Shown here piece after piece: positions 18,865-27,740 of a DNA stretch of 64,000 bases. Every line of letters starts with the position of its first letter. Position 1 is the stretch's first letter. The DNA lies in NCBI RefSeq assembly GCF_004337475.1, contig NZ_SJZJ01000007.1:1-64000 (forward strand), given 5' to 3'. The position numbers and the translations under genes were made by a program. The stretch is from Nocardioides jejuensis. Its GTDB lineage: Bacteria; Actinomycetota; Actinomycetes; Propionibacteriales; Nocardioidaceae. The notes beneath the pieces are model-generated. The model was given only the letters and a program-made list of their open reading frames with translations, searched no databases and was not told the origin of the DNA.

Positions 18865-19282
18865 GATCTTCCCCCAAGAAGATGCAGGTCCACGGGCGCC
18901 CGAGCGGAGGTGTCCTGGGACGAAACTGCGGGCAACGAGGTGTCCTCGGTTGACGAGGACGGCAGCGGTGCCAGACGGGCCGATCCGAGAGGAGCCCCAC
19001 GGCTCCCGGCGACGACGTGTCGGTGCTTCCGATCCTGTGTCGCCCACCCTCGGGATGCACTGGGGTCGACCCCCGGACCCTCCCGATGGTCGCGACCCCG
19101 GGGGACCCCAGTGCCCCACGGACGATGTTCGCCCTCGGGTCGTACCACCCATTCCGGATCAACCTGCGGAGTCGGACCCCGGCTGGGTACCGTTGCCCTG
19201 TGGCCTGGACCACAACCCCTGCTTCTGGCCACGACAGACCGCGGACGGCAATCCCGCCTGCGGCAGACCCGAGGGAGTCACC
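18865..19282. other. Divergent intergenic region with bulged hairpin
   Basis: 418 bp between the surface-protein gene and the dehydrogenase operon. It contains an inverted repeat at 19058-19113: 9 bp plus 7 bp of pairing separated by a 2-nt bulge, with a loop of about 21 nt. Smaller GC-rich stems lie around 18930-18990. I see no convincing small gene; frames that cross it read antisense or upstream of the real starts. Both promoters must lie here. Confidence 0.5.
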
Positions 19283-20410
19283 ATGTCTGACCTGATCCAG
19301 CTGCTGACCACTGACGGAGTCCGGGTGGAGGACCCCGACGTCGCCTTCGCACCCGATGCAGCGCTGCTCGCCGAGCACGGCGACGAGGCCGGCGTGCTCC
19401 GCGCGATGTTGCGTGACATGACGCTCGTACGCCGCTTCGACAACGAGGCCACGGCACTCCAGCGCCACGGCGAGCTCGGCTTGTGGCCGCCCAGCCTCGG
19501 GCAGGAGGCGGCCCAGATCGGCGCCGGTCGGGCACTGGCCGCTCACGACTTCGTCTTCCCGTCCTATCGCGAGCACGGGGTGGCTTGGTGCCGTGGTGTG
19601 GAGCTGGTCGACCTGCTCGGCCTGTTCCGCGGCAGCGACCACGTCGGCTGGGACCCCGCCGAGAAGGGCTACGCCCCGGCGTCCATCGTCATCGGCGCCC
19701 ACGCGCTGCACGCCGTCGGCTACGCGCTCGGCGTCCTCCACGACGGTGCCGTCGGCACGGGCGACGCCGCCCGCGACACGGCCGTCCTGGCCTGCTTCGG
19801 CGACGGTGCCACCTCGCAGGGCGACGTCAACGAGGCCATGGTCTTCGCGGCGTCGTACAACGTGCCGGTCGTCTTCTTCGTGCAGAACAACCACTGGGCG
19901 ATCTCCGAGCCGCTCACCCGGCAGACCCGAATCCCCCTCGTGCAGCGTGCCTCCGGCTTCGGCTTCCCGGGCTACCGCGTCGACGGCAACGACGTCCTCG
20001 CGACGTACGCCGTCGTGCAGCGGGCTCTCGAGCACGCCCGATCCGGCCAGGGACCGGTGCTGGTCGAGGCCGTGACGTACCGGATGGGCGCACACACGAC
20101 GACCGACGACCCGACCCGCTACCGCACCGACGACGAGCTCGAGGTCTGGCGGCGTCGTGACCCCATCGACCGGCTCGCAAAGCACCTGCGCGCGACGGGC
20201 GCCGCCGACGACGCGTGGTTTGCAGCGCTGGAGGCGGAGGTCGAGGCGTTCGGCACCGACGTCCGGACCCGTTGCCATGCCATGCCGGAGCCGTCGGCGC
20301 TGGCGTCGTTCGACGAGACCTACGTGGAGATCACGCCGACTCTCGCGGCCCAGCGGGCCGAGGTCGAGGCGCTGCTCGCGCTCGACGAGACCGCGGAGGT
20401 GGCGCGATGA
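19283..20410 (+). CDS. bkdA: Branched-chain 2-oxoacid (or pyruvate) dehydrogenase E1 alpha subunit
   Basis: 375 aa, the normal size. The thiamine diphosphate motif runs from GDGATSQGD near 172 to NNHWAI about 27 residues later. The phosphorylation-loop region YRMGAHTTTDDPTRY is typical of the alpha subunit. With E1 beta it decarboxylates the 2-oxoacid and acylates the E2 lipoyl group. Actinobacteria usually run pyruvate dehydrogenase with a homodimeric AceE, so this alpha/beta form more likely serves branched-chain oxoacids from Val, Leu and Ile, as the mycobacterial PdhABC-type complex does. The stop overlaps the start of E1 beta (ATGA). Confidence 0.88.
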   Translation: MSDLIQLLTTDGVRVEDPDVAFAPDAALLAEHGDEAGVLRAMLRDMTLVRRFDNEATALQRHGELGLWPPSLGQEAAQIGAGRALAAHDFVFPSYREHGVAWCRGVELVDLLGLFRGSDHVGWDPAEKGYAPASIVIGAHALHAVGYALGVLHDGAVGTGDAARDTAVLACFGDGATSQGDVNEAMVFAASYNVPVVFFVQNNHWAISEPLTRQTRIPLVQRASGFGFPGYRVDGNDVLATYAVVQRALEHARSGQGPVLVEAVTYRMGAHTTTDDPTRYRTDDELEVWRRRDPIDRLAKHLRATGAADDAWFAALEAEVEAFGTDVRTRCHAMPEPSALASFDETYVEITPTLAAQRAEVEALLALDETAEVAR

Positions 20411-21384
20411 CCACGCTGACCCTGGCCAAGGCGCTCAACGCGGGGCTGCGCCGCGCGATGGAGGGCGACGACAAGGTGGTCCTCCTCGGCGAGGACATCG
20501 GTCGCCTTGGCGGTGTCTTCCGGATCACCGAGGGCCTGCAGAAGGACTTCGGCGAGCAGCGGGTGCTCGACACCCCGCTCGCGGAGTCGGGCATCGTCGG
20601 CACGGCGATCGGTCTGGCGCTGCGCGGCTACCGCCCCGTCGTGGAGATCCAGTTCGACGGCTTCGTGTATCCGGCGTACGACCAGATCGTCTGCCAGGTC
20701 GCCAAGATGCGCACCCGGTCGGGCGGTCAGTGGAAGCTGCCGATCGTCATCCGCATCCCGTACGGCGGTGGCATCGGCGCCGTCGAGCACCACAGCGAGT
20801 CGCCGGAGGCGCAGTTCGCACACACCCCGGGGCTCAAGGTGGTGACCTGCTCCAACCCGGTCGACGGCTACTGGATGCTCCAGCAGGCGATCGCCCACGA
20901 CGACCCGGTGATCTTCCTCGAGCCCAAGCGGCTCTACCACTCGATGAAGGCCGAGCTGGATCCTGCTCTGGAGCCGGGTCCGCTCTTCGCCTCGCGCGTG
21001 GTCCGGTCGGGCACCGACGCGACGCTGATCGCCTACGGTCCGACCGTGCAGACGGCGCTCGCTGCTGCGGACCAGGCTGCCGAAGAGGGTCGTTCGCTCG
21101 AGGTCATCGACCTCCGCACGATCTCGCCGCTGGACCTGGCCCCCGTCGCCGCCTCCGTACGCCGCACCGGCCGCGCGATCGTCGTCCACGAGGCGCACGT
21201 GTCGTTCGGTGTGGGAGCCGAGGTCGCTGCCGCGATCACCGAGGAGTGCTTCCACTCGCTCGAGGCGCCGGTCCTGCGGGTCTGCGGCTACGACACCCCC
21301 TACCCGCTCTCGCGCGTCGAGCACGAGTGGCTGCCGACCGTCGACCGGGTGCTCGACGCCGTCGACCGGGCGGTGGCCTTCTGA
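20407..21384 (+). CDS. bkdB: 2-oxoacid dehydrogenase E1 beta subunit
   Basis: 325 aa. A transketolase pyrimidine-binding domain holds LLGEDIGRLGGVF near 28 and DTPLAESGIVGTAIG near 56. A transketolase C-terminal domain follows from about 195 with the VIDLRTISPLD motif. It forms the E1 heterotetramer with the alpha subunit, and the active site lies at their interface. The gene is coupled on both sides by 4-base or 1-base overlaps, so the three subunits are made together. Confidence 0.9.
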   Translation: MTTLTLAKALNAGLRRAMEGDDKVVLLGEDIGRLGGVFRITEGLQKDFGEQRVLDTPLAESGIVGTAIGLALRGYRPVVEIQFDGFVYPAYDQIVCQVAKMRTRSGGQWKLPIVIRIPYGGGIGAVEHHSESPEAQFAHTPGLKVVTCSNPVDGYWMLQQAIAHDDPVIFLEPKRLYHSMKAELDPALEPGPLFASRVVRSGTDATLIAYGPTVQTALAAADQAAEEGRSLEVIDLRTISPLDLAPVAASVRRTGRAIVVHEAHVSFGVGAEVAAAITEECFHSLEAPVLRVCGYDTPYPLSRVEHEWLPTVDRVLDAVDRAVAF

Positions 21385-22655
21385 TGGCGGACTACCTGCT
21401 GCCCGACGTCGGCGAGGGCCTGACCGAGGCCGAGATCGTCGGCTGGCACGTCGCCGTGGGTGACACGGTCACGGTCAACCAGGTGCTGCTCGAGATCGAG
21501 ACCGCCAAGTCGATCGTCGAGCTGCCGTCGCCGTACGCCGGCACGGTCGAGGAGCTGCTGGTCGAGGTCGGTCAGACCGTCACGGTGGGCACCCCGATCA
21601 TCCGCATCGACGACCCGAACGCGCCCGCTGTCGAGGCGCCGCCGCGTCCGGAGGACGTCGCTGCCGAGGGACCGGAGACGCTCGTCGGCTACGGCCCGCG
21701 CGAGACGGTCTCCCGCCGTCGGCGCAGTGGCGCCGCCAGTGGATCGGTCCTCGCTCCCGGTCACCGCCCGCCGGTGGCGCCGCCCGCGCCGGCGGCCCGC
21801 CCCCTTGCCTCGCCGCCGGTGCGCCTGCGGGCGCGTGAGCTAGGCATCGACCTCAACCAGGTGCGACCCTCGCGCGCCGACGGGGTCATCTCGATGGCAG
21901 ACCTCACCGCCGCCCCTGCCGCCACGGCGCCGGAGATGCCGCCGCTCAAGGACCGCGAGTACCGCGAGCCGGTCAAGGGCGTACGCCGGATGATGGCGCA
22001 GGCGATGGTCGAGTCGGCGTACTCCGCCCCGCATGTGACGCTCACCGTCGAGATCGACACGACCCACTCCGTCGACCTGGTCCGGAAGCTCCGTCAGGAC
22101 CCGCGCTACGCCGGCATCCACTTCACCAGCCTCCTGCTGATGGCGCGCGCCTGCATCCTCGCGCTGCGCGACCACCCCGAGCTCAACGCGCGCTGGGATG
22201 GCGAGGCGATCACGTTCCGCCGCTACGTCAACCTGGGCATCGCGGCGGCGACGCCACGAGGTCTGATCGTCCCGAACCTCAAGGACGCTGCCGACCTCTC
22301 CGGCCCGGAGCTGGCGCGGGCGATCCAGCAGCTCACCGAGACCGCGCGCGACGGACGGGCCCAGCCGGCGGACCAGGCCGGTGGCACCTTCACCATCACC
22401 AACATCGGCGTCCTGAAGGTCGACTCGGGCACGCCGATCATCAACCCCGGAGAGTCCGCGATCCTGGCCGTCGGAGCGATCCGGCGGAAGCCCTGGGTGA
22501 TCACGACGAAGGACGGCTCCGAGGCGATCGCAATCCGCGACGTCGTGACGTTCTCGCTCTCGGTGGACCACCGTTTCATCGACGGCGCGATCGCGTCGAA
22601 GTTCCTCGCGCAGATCGCGGCGTACTCCGAGGACCCGTCGGGGCTGGGCCTCTGA
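21384..22655 (+). CDS. bkdC: Dihydrolipoamide acyltransferase E2 subunit
   Basis: 423 aa. One lipoyl domain at 1-78 carries the modifiable lysine in the ETAKSIVE segment near 44. A Pro/Ala linker leads to the peripheral subunit-binding domain at about 145-182 (VRLRARELGIDLNQV). The catalytic acyltransferase domain at about 195-423 ends with the active-site SVDHRFIDGA. It passes the acyl group from E1 to CoA and forms the core of the complex. E3 (lipoamide dehydrogenase) is not in this window and is probably shared with other complexes. Confidence 0.92.
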   Translation: MADYLLPDVGEGLTEAEIVGWHVAVGDTVTVNQVLLEIETAKSIVELPSPYAGTVEELLVEVGQTVTVGTPIIRIDDPNAPAVEAPPRPEDVAAEGPETLVGYGPRETVSRRRRSGAASGSVLAPGHRPPVAPPAPAARPLASPPVRLRARELGIDLNQVRPSRADGVISMADLTAAPAATAPEMPPLKDREYREPVKGVRRMMAQAMVESAYSAPHVTLTVEIDTTHSVDLVRKLRQDPRYAGIHFTSLLLMARACILALRDHPELNARWDGEAITFRRYVNLGIAAATPRGLIVPNLKDAADLSGPELARAIQQLTETARDGRAQPADQAGGTFTITNIGVLKVDSGTPIINPGESAILAVGAIRRKPWVITTKDGSEAIAIRDVVTFSLSVDHRFIDGAIASKFLAQIAAYSEDPSGLGL

Positions 22656-22674
22656 GGCTGCGAGCGGCGCAGCG

Positions 22675-24153
22675 TCAGAAGGCGTAGCGGGCGGCCCGGG
22701 CGGACGCCGAACCGGCGCCCTGCGCGTGCACGCGGGCCAGCTCCTCAGCCAGTACGCCGCCGAGCCGCGCGAGGAACGCGTCGCGCTCGTCTGCAGCATC
22801 AGGGAGCTCGGCAACGACGCGGTCGACGACGCCGCGCTCGGCGAGCCCGATGGCGAGCACCTGCTGCGCCGTCGCCATCTCGGCGGCGTGGTCGGTGTCA
22901 CGATGGACGATCGCGGAGGCGCCCTCGGGAGGTAGCGGCGAGAGCCAGGCGTGCTGGGCGGCGACGATCCGGTCCGCCGGCAGGAACGCCAGCGCCGCGC
23001 CGCCGTTGCCTTCGCCGAGCATCAGGCTCAGCGTCGGCGCACCGCAGGTGACCAGGTCGCCGAGGCAGCGGGCGATCTCGCCCGCCATGGCGCCCTCCTC
23101 GGCGGCAGCCGACAGCTCACCACCCCGGGTGTCAATGACGGTGAGGACGGGGATCCGCAGCTCGGCGGCGAGCGCGAAGCCGCGCCGGGCGACCCGCAGA
23201 GCAGCCGGTCCGAGCTTGTGGCCCTCAGCCTCCGCAGCCCGGTCCTGGCCGACGACGATGCAGGGCTGGCCGCCGATGCGCGCCAGGGCGAGCAGCAGCG
23301 CCGCCGCGACCTCGCCGGACTGCGTGCCGGACAGCTCGACGACGTCCGTCGCCTCAGTTGCCAGCAGGTCGCGGACGCCGGGCCGGTCGGCCCGTCGGGT
23401 CCGGGTGATCGCGTCCCAGGTCTCCACGTCGAGTCCCGGGTTTTCGCCGGTTGAGTCCCGGGTTTCGCCGGAAGCAGGTGTTGGCGTCAGCGCGCGCAGC
23501 ACCGTTGCGAGTCGCTCGCGCAGGTCCGCGGGAGCGACGACGCCGTCGATGACACCCACCTCGGCAAGGTGCTCCGCGACCTGTACGCCGGGAGGGAACT
23601 CCTCGCCGTACAGCGCGGAGTAGACGCGCGGACCGAGGAAGCCCGCGAGCGCGCCCGGCTCGGCGTACGTGATCTGACCGAGGGAGCCCCAGGTCGCCAT
23701 GACGCCGCCGGTGGTCGGGTTGCGGAGGTAGGCGACGTACGGCAGACCTGCCGCACGGTGCGCGGCGAGCGCGGCGCCGATCCGCACCATCTGCACGAAC
23801 GCCGGCGTGCCCTCCTGCATGCGCGTGCCGCCCGAGCAGGTCAGGCCGACCAGCGGAAGGCCTTCGGCGGTGGCGCGCTCGATGCCCGCCACGAGGCGGT
23901 CGGAGGCAGCGCGTCCGACCGAGCCCGCGAGGAAGGAGAACTCGCCCGCGATGACGGCGACGGGCATGCCGTCGAGGGTGCCGCGGCCGGTCAGGATCGA
24001 CTCGTCGAGACCGGACTTCTGCTGGGCGCGCTCCAGCTCCTCGACGTACGCCGGGTCGAGACCGCCGCGTTCGGGCGCGGCGTCCCAGCTGGTCCAGGAG
24101 CCGTCGTCAAGGAGGTCGCTGATGAGGCCAGGCGCGGTGAGTCGGTCGGTCAC
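22675..24153 (-). CDS. Fused acyl-CoA carboxylase carboxyltransferase (AccD-AccA type)
   Basis: 492 aa. Residues about 1-225 match the beta half, with GEFSFLAGSVG and the CSGGTRMQEG oxyanion region. Residues about 255-492 match the alpha half, with VIDTRGGE and an EGNGGAALAFLPADR segment. Together they move a carboxyl group from carboxybiotin to an acyl-CoA. The zinc ribbon of E. coli AccD is absent, as in other actinobacterial fusions. The linker at about 228-245 is encoded by two 22-bp repeat units (see 23425). The GTG start at 24153 fits a -10 hexamer 7 nt upstream. The biotin carboxylase partner is elsewhere. The gene is convergent with the dehydrogenase operon. Confidence 0.85.
   Translation of the reverse strand: MTDRLTAPGLISDLLDDGSWTSWDAAPERGGLDPAYVEELERAQQKSGLDESILTGRGTLDGMPVAVIAGEFSFLAGSVGRAASDRLVAGIERATAEGLPLVGLTCSGGTRMQEGTPAFVQMVRIGAALAAHRAAGLPYVAYLRNPTTGGVMATWGSLGQITYAEPGALAGFLGPRVYSALYGEEFPPGVQVAEHLAEVGVIDGVVAPADLRERLATVLRALTPTPASGETRDSTGENPGLDVETWDAITRTRRADRPGVRDLLATEATDVVELSGTQSGEVAAALLLALARIGGQPCIVVGQDRAAEAEGHKLGPAALRVARRGFALAAELRIPVLTVIDTRGGELSAAAEEGAMAGEIARCLGDLVTCGAPTLSLMLGEGNGGAALAFLPADRIVAAQHAWLSPLPPEGASAIVHRDTDHAAEMATAQQVLAIGLAERGVVDRVVAELPDAADERDAFLARLGGVLAEELARVHAQGAGSASARAARYAF
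23425..23468. repeat. Two 22-bp repeat units inside the accDA linker
   Basis: CCCGGG cores start at 23435 and 23457, exactly 22 bp apart. On the minus strand each unit reads GGCGAAACCCGGGACTC with one base of variation, matching the four-copy array at 12820-12907. The two copies are read in different frames and encode a hydrophilic stretch between the two domains, so the enzyme tolerates them. Confidence 0.85.
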
Positions 24154-24160
24154 GCGGGTC

Positions 24161-24166
24161 AGACTA
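24161..24166 (-). promoter_or_regulatory. -10 hexamer of leaderless accDA mRNA
   Basis: Minus-strand TAGTCT lies 7 nt before the GTG at 24153 and overlaps the stop codon of the upstream M1-peptidase gene. Confidence 0.5.
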
Positions 24167-25597
24167 GTTGCGGGGCGTGGTCGTGCCGTCGAGCCAGCGG
24201 GCCGCGGACGCGGTCATGTCGACACCGGTCTCCGTGCGCACCCACCGGAGGACCTCCGCCCGGGTGACGCTGCGGCCGGCGAACGCCTTCGGCAGCCCGC
24301 GCAGCACCTTCGCGAACTCCTCGTCGCCGATCTGCGTCCGCAGGCCCTGCCACATCAACGCGCTGCCGTAGTCGACGCTGGCCGGGCCGAAGTTGCCCGG
24401 GGCGAAGTGGCTGGGAGGGCCGGAGTGGCGACGGTTCAGCCCGTCGGCCTCGCGCCAGCTGGAGGTGATGTAGTCCCACGGGGTGTCCGTCTTCGCGACG
24501 CGCCAGTCGCCGTCGGCGACCAGCCAGGGGATGCCCTCGGCGATCCACAGGTCGTGCCAGTCGGCAGGCGTCACCTCGTTGCCCCACCACTGGTGGGCGA
24601 GCTGGTCGACGAGCGCGGCGGGGGAGCGGCTGTCGGCCGTCGTCGGCACGGTCAGGGTCTCCTGCGTGTCCGAGCCGGCCTCGCCCGGGATGACGACGGC
24701 ACCGACCGTCGCGAAGGGGTAGGGACCGAGCTGCTTCTCCAGCCAGTCGACGAGTGAGGGCAGCACGGTCAGCGCGCTGGCCGAGACGTCGTCGCCGTCG
24801 TGCACCCAGGTCGTGATCGGCGTGCCCGAGCCGGTCTTCGCGGTGGTCGAGGTGTAGGGGCCGATCGCGACGGTCATCGCGGACGGCGCTGCCGGCGCGC
24901 TGCCGTGCCACGACGTCGTCGTCTGGCCACCGGAGGTGGACCGCGAGGCGAGCGCGCCGTTGGAGATTCCGACCCAGCCCTTCGGGACGCGCAGCGTCAC
25001 GTCGTGGAACGCCTTGTCCGACGGGGTGTCGTTGACTGCCATCCAGGTGAAGGCGCCGTAGGGCTGCTGGATCGAGGTCACCTCGCCGTTGCTCGCGGAA
25101 CTCCACCCGAGGTACGCCAGCGACCCGCGGTCCGTCGGGGCGTCAGCCGCCGCCGGGCTCCCGGAGTACTCCAGTCGCAGGACGGAGTCCACGCCCTTGT
25201 CGACCCGTGCGGTGAGGATCAGCTTGTCGGCCTCGTGGTCGTCGGGGACCGATGCCCCGTCGATCTCCGCCCGGTTGACGTGCAACCCGCTGCCGAAGTC
25301 GAGGACGACCCGCTTGAGGTTGGCGGTGGGTCGGAACGTGATCGTCTCGACGCCCGTGAGCTGCCGCTTGTCGGGATCCCACGTCACATCGACCGCGTAG
25401 TAGCGCGCGTCGATGCCGGCGTTGCCGAACTGCGGGTAGACGGTGTCCGGCCGGGGAGTCGAGGCGGCTGCGGCGAGGTCGGTCGGCGGACCGATCTGCA
25501 CCTTCTTCGCGTCGTCCGAGCAGGCCGCGAGACCACTGCCGACGACGGTGACGGCCACGAGCGCGGCAGCGGTGCGGCGTACGACGGAAGTCCCCAT
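24164..25597 (-). CDS. M1-peptidase-like lipoprotein, probably inactive
   Basis: 477 aa. A lipoprotein signal ends in LAAC near residue 25, so the protein is exported and lipid-anchored. Residues about 60-240 form the beta-sandwich N-domain of M1 aminopeptidases and 260-470 the thermolysin-like domain. The expected HELAH zinc motif reads DQLAHQWWGN, losing the first His ligand and the catalytic Glu. The third ligand (Glu in WIAEG) and the downstream Tyr (DYGSAL) remain. The usual exopeptidase GxMEN-type motif is also changed to SDTQETL. It may be a binding protein on a peptidase scaffold. The ATG at 25597 is preferred over a GTG 6 nt upstream because CATGAT lies 6 nt before it. Confidence 0.8.
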   Translation of the reverse strand: MGTSVVRRTAAALVAVTVVGSGLAACSDDAKKVQIGPPTDLAAAASTPRPDTVYPQFGNAGIDARYYAVDVTWDPDKRQLTGVETITFRPTANLKRVVLDFGSGLHVNRAEIDGASVPDDHEADKLILTARVDKGVDSVLRLEYSGSPAAADAPTDRGSLAYLGWSSASNGEVTSIQQPYGAFTWMAVNDTPSDKAFHDVTLRVPKGWVGISNGALASRSTSGGQTTTSWHGSAPAAPSAMTVAIGPYTSTTAKTGSGTPITTWVHDGDDVSASALTVLPSLVDWLEKQLGPYPFATVGAVVIPGEAGSDTQETLTVPTTADSRSPAALVDQLAHQWWGNEVTPADWHDLWIAEGIPWLVADGDWRVAKTDTPWDYITSSWREADGLNRRHSGPPSHFAPGNFGPASVDYGSALMWQGLRTQIGDEEFAKVLRGLPKAFAGRSVTRAEVLRWVRTETGVDMTASAARWLDGTTTPRN

Positions 25598-25728
25598 GCG
25601 CACATCATGCGCCCGCGCACCGACAGCGGGTGGCAGAAATGCGCGACGCCCCGGCTGCCAGGGGCAACCGGGGCGTCGGGCTGGATCTCGATCGGGGCGC
25701 TCGCGCGCTCAGTCGATCACCGGATGGA

Positions 25729-27579
25729 TCAGAAGGCGTCCTCGGACAGCTCCATGATGTCGAGCGTGGTCGCCTTGGCGATCTCCAGCTCGGCGGCGAT
25801 CTTCGGCAGGACCTGCGCGGTGAAGAACTTCGCCGCGGCGACCTTGCCCTCGTAGAACGCCTTGTCCTTCTCCGAGGCACCGTTGGCCAGAGCGGCCAGC
25901 GCGACCTCGGCCTGGCGGACCAGCAGCCAGGCGCAGACGACGTCACCGAGCGCCATCAGGACGCGCGAGGTGTTCAGGCCGACCTTGTAGATCGACTTGA
26001 TCTCGTTCATCGCGTTCATCAGGTCGTTGACCGTCAGGGTGACGAGCTCGCCGGCGGTGGCCAGGCCCTCGCCGAGCAGCTCGCGCTCGACCTTGAGCTC
26101 GGTCGAGCCGTTGTCGACGGTCGCCTGGATCTCGGCCTGGAGGTGGCCGAGGGCCGTGCCCTGGTCCTTGACGATCTTGCGGAAGAAGAAGTCCATGCCC
26201 TGGATCGCCGTGGTGCCCTCGTAGAGGGTGTCGATCTTGGCGTCACGGATGTACTGCTCGATCGGGTACTCCTGCAGGAAGCCGGAGCCACCGAGGGTCT
26301 GGAGCGACTCGGTGCCGAGCAGCGTCCAGGCCTTCTCCGAGCCGTAGCCCTTGACGATCGGGAGGAGCAGGTCGTTGATCTTCGCGGCCAGCTCGGCGTT
26401 CTCGCCACCGATGAGGACCTGGTCCTTCCAGTACGCCGTGTAGACGTACAGGGCGCGCATGGCCTCGGCGTACGACTTCTGCGTCATCAGCGAACGACGG
26501 ACGTCGGGGTGGTGCGTGATGGTGACCTTGGGGGCGTTCTTGTCCGCGGCCTGCGAGAGGTCCGGACCCTGCACGCGCTGCTTGGCGTACTCGAGCGCGT
26601 TGAGGTAACCGGTGGACAGGGTGCCGATGGCCTTGGTGCCGACGAGCATGCGGGCGTTCTCGATGACGTCGAACATCTGGCGGATGCCGTCGTGGACCTC
26701 GCCGAGGAGGTAGCCGACGGCCGGCTCGCCGCCGCCGATCTGCGGGTCGCCGAAGGTGACCTCACACGTGTTGGAGGCCTTGATGCCCATCTTGTGCTCG
26801 ACGTTGGTGACGTAGGCGCCGTTGCGGGCACCGAGCTCACCGGTCTCGAGGTCGAAGTGGTACTTCGAGACGAGGAAGAGCGAGAGGCCCTTCGTGCCCG
26901 GGCCACCGACGCCCTCGATGCCCTTCGGGCGAGCGAGGACGAGGTGCATGATGTTTTCCTGCAGGTCCGACTCGGCGCTGGTGATGAAGCGCTTCACGCC
27001 GGAGATGTTCCAGGTGCCGTCACCGTTGTCGGTGGCGAAGGTCTTGCCCGCGCCGACGTCGGAGCCCGCGTCGGGCTCGGTGAGGACCATGGTGGCGCCC
27101 CACTGCTTCTCGACCATGAGCTCGGCGATGCGGATGTCGCGCTGCACGCCGTTGGCGTTGTGGAAGACGACGGAGGCGAAGAACGGGCCCGCGGAGTACA
27201 TGTACAGCGGAGCGTTGGCGCCGAGGATCATCTCGGCGGCCGACCAGACGACGGTCGCGGGAGCCGGCTGGCAGCCGATCTCCTCGGGCAGGCCGATGGC
27301 CCAGAAGCCCGACTCCATGTAGGCGTCGTAGGCCTTCTTGAACGCCGCCGGGACGGGGGCCGTGTTGGTGGCCGGGTCGAAGACCGGCGGGGTGCGGTCG
27401 GCCTCGATCAGCGAGTCGGCGATGTCCTCGCGCGAGATCCGCTCGATCTCCTTGAGGGTCTCGGTGGCGGTCTCCTGGTCGAATCCGGAGAACGCGGCAG
27501 CGTCCATGTAGTCCTGGATCTTGAAGACCTCGAACAGGTTGAACTCGATGTCGCGGAGGTTGCTCTTGAAGTGGCTCAC
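25729..27579 (-). CDS. Acyl-CoA dehydrogenase (long 600-aa class with C-terminal extension)
   Basis: 616 aa, longer than the 380-aa short-chain class. It has the N-terminal helical domain, the FAD/substrate beta domain with VLTEPDAGSDVGA near 170, and a helical domain holding the catalytic-base region (DAKIDTLYEGTTAIQGMDFF near 440). A C-terminal acyl-CoA dehydrogenase-like extension follows. It introduces the trans-2 double bond into a fatty acyl-CoA and passes electrons to ETF. The GTG at 27579 has AAAGGTGA upstream; the 46 extra residues of a longer frame look non-coding. A TTACT-N4-AGTAA site lies in the promoter. The gene is divergent from an Rrf2 regulator. Confidence 0.9.
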   Translation of the reverse strand: MSHFKSNLRDIEFNLFEVFKIQDYMDAAAFSGFDQETATETLKEIERISREDIADSLIEADRTPPVFDPATNTAPVPAAFKKAYDAYMESGFWAIGLPEEIGCQPAPATVVWSAAEMILGANAPLYMYSAGPFFASVVFHNANGVQRDIRIAELMVEKQWGATMVLTEPDAGSDVGAGKTFATDNGDGTWNISGVKRFITSAESDLQENIMHLVLARPKGIEGVGGPGTKGLSLFLVSKYHFDLETGELGARNGAYVTNVEHKMGIKASNTCEVTFGDPQIGGGEPAVGYLLGEVHDGIRQMFDVIENARMLVGTKAIGTLSTGYLNALEYAKQRVQGPDLSQAADKNAPKVTITHHPDVRRSLMTQKSYAEAMRALYVYTAYWKDQVLIGGENAELAAKINDLLLPIVKGYGSEKAWTLLGTESLQTLGGSGFLQEYPIEQYIRDAKIDTLYEGTTAIQGMDFFFRKIVKDQGTALGHLQAEIQATVDNGSTELKVERELLGEGLATAGELVTLTVNDLMNAMNEIKSIYKVGLNTSRVLMALGDVVCAWLLVRQAEVALAALANGASEKDKAFYEGKVAAAKFFTAQVLPKIAAELEIAKATTLDIMELSEDAF

Positions 27580-27622
27580 TGATTCACCTTTGGGGTGCGT
27601 GGAGAGTGGGAAGATCGGCGCA

Positions 27623-27636
27623 TTACTCGCCAGTAA
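27623..27636. promoter_or_regulatory. Palindromic operator TTACT-N4-AGTAA
   Basis: A perfect 5+5 palindrome lies 44 bp upstream of the acyl-CoA dehydrogenase start. Its form is typical of TetR-type fatty-acid regulators. The adjacent Rrf2 protein is a less likely but possible binder. Confidence 0.5.
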
Positions 27637-27728
27637 CAAAATGATGCAACGCCGTGTCACGCCGTGCAAGATCCCGGGCTGCATGATCTGGGCCACGCTG
27701 CGTTCCCACAAAGTCAAGCGATTGCTGC

Positions 27729-27734
27729 GACAAT
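27729..27734 (+). promoter_or_regulatory. -10 hexamer of leaderless Rrf2 mRNA
   Basis: GACAAT lies 6 nt before the ATG at 27741; no Shine-Dalgarno is seen. Confidence 0.45.
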
Positions 27735-27740
27735 GCCGGC

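Noticed and set aside
12907..19290. A 2127-codon open frame on the plus strand, antisense to the surface protein
   Set aside because: Its composition is Arg/Gly/Val-rich with no domain, and it mirrors the codon bias of the minus-strand gene, which has a signal peptide, repeats and LPQTG.
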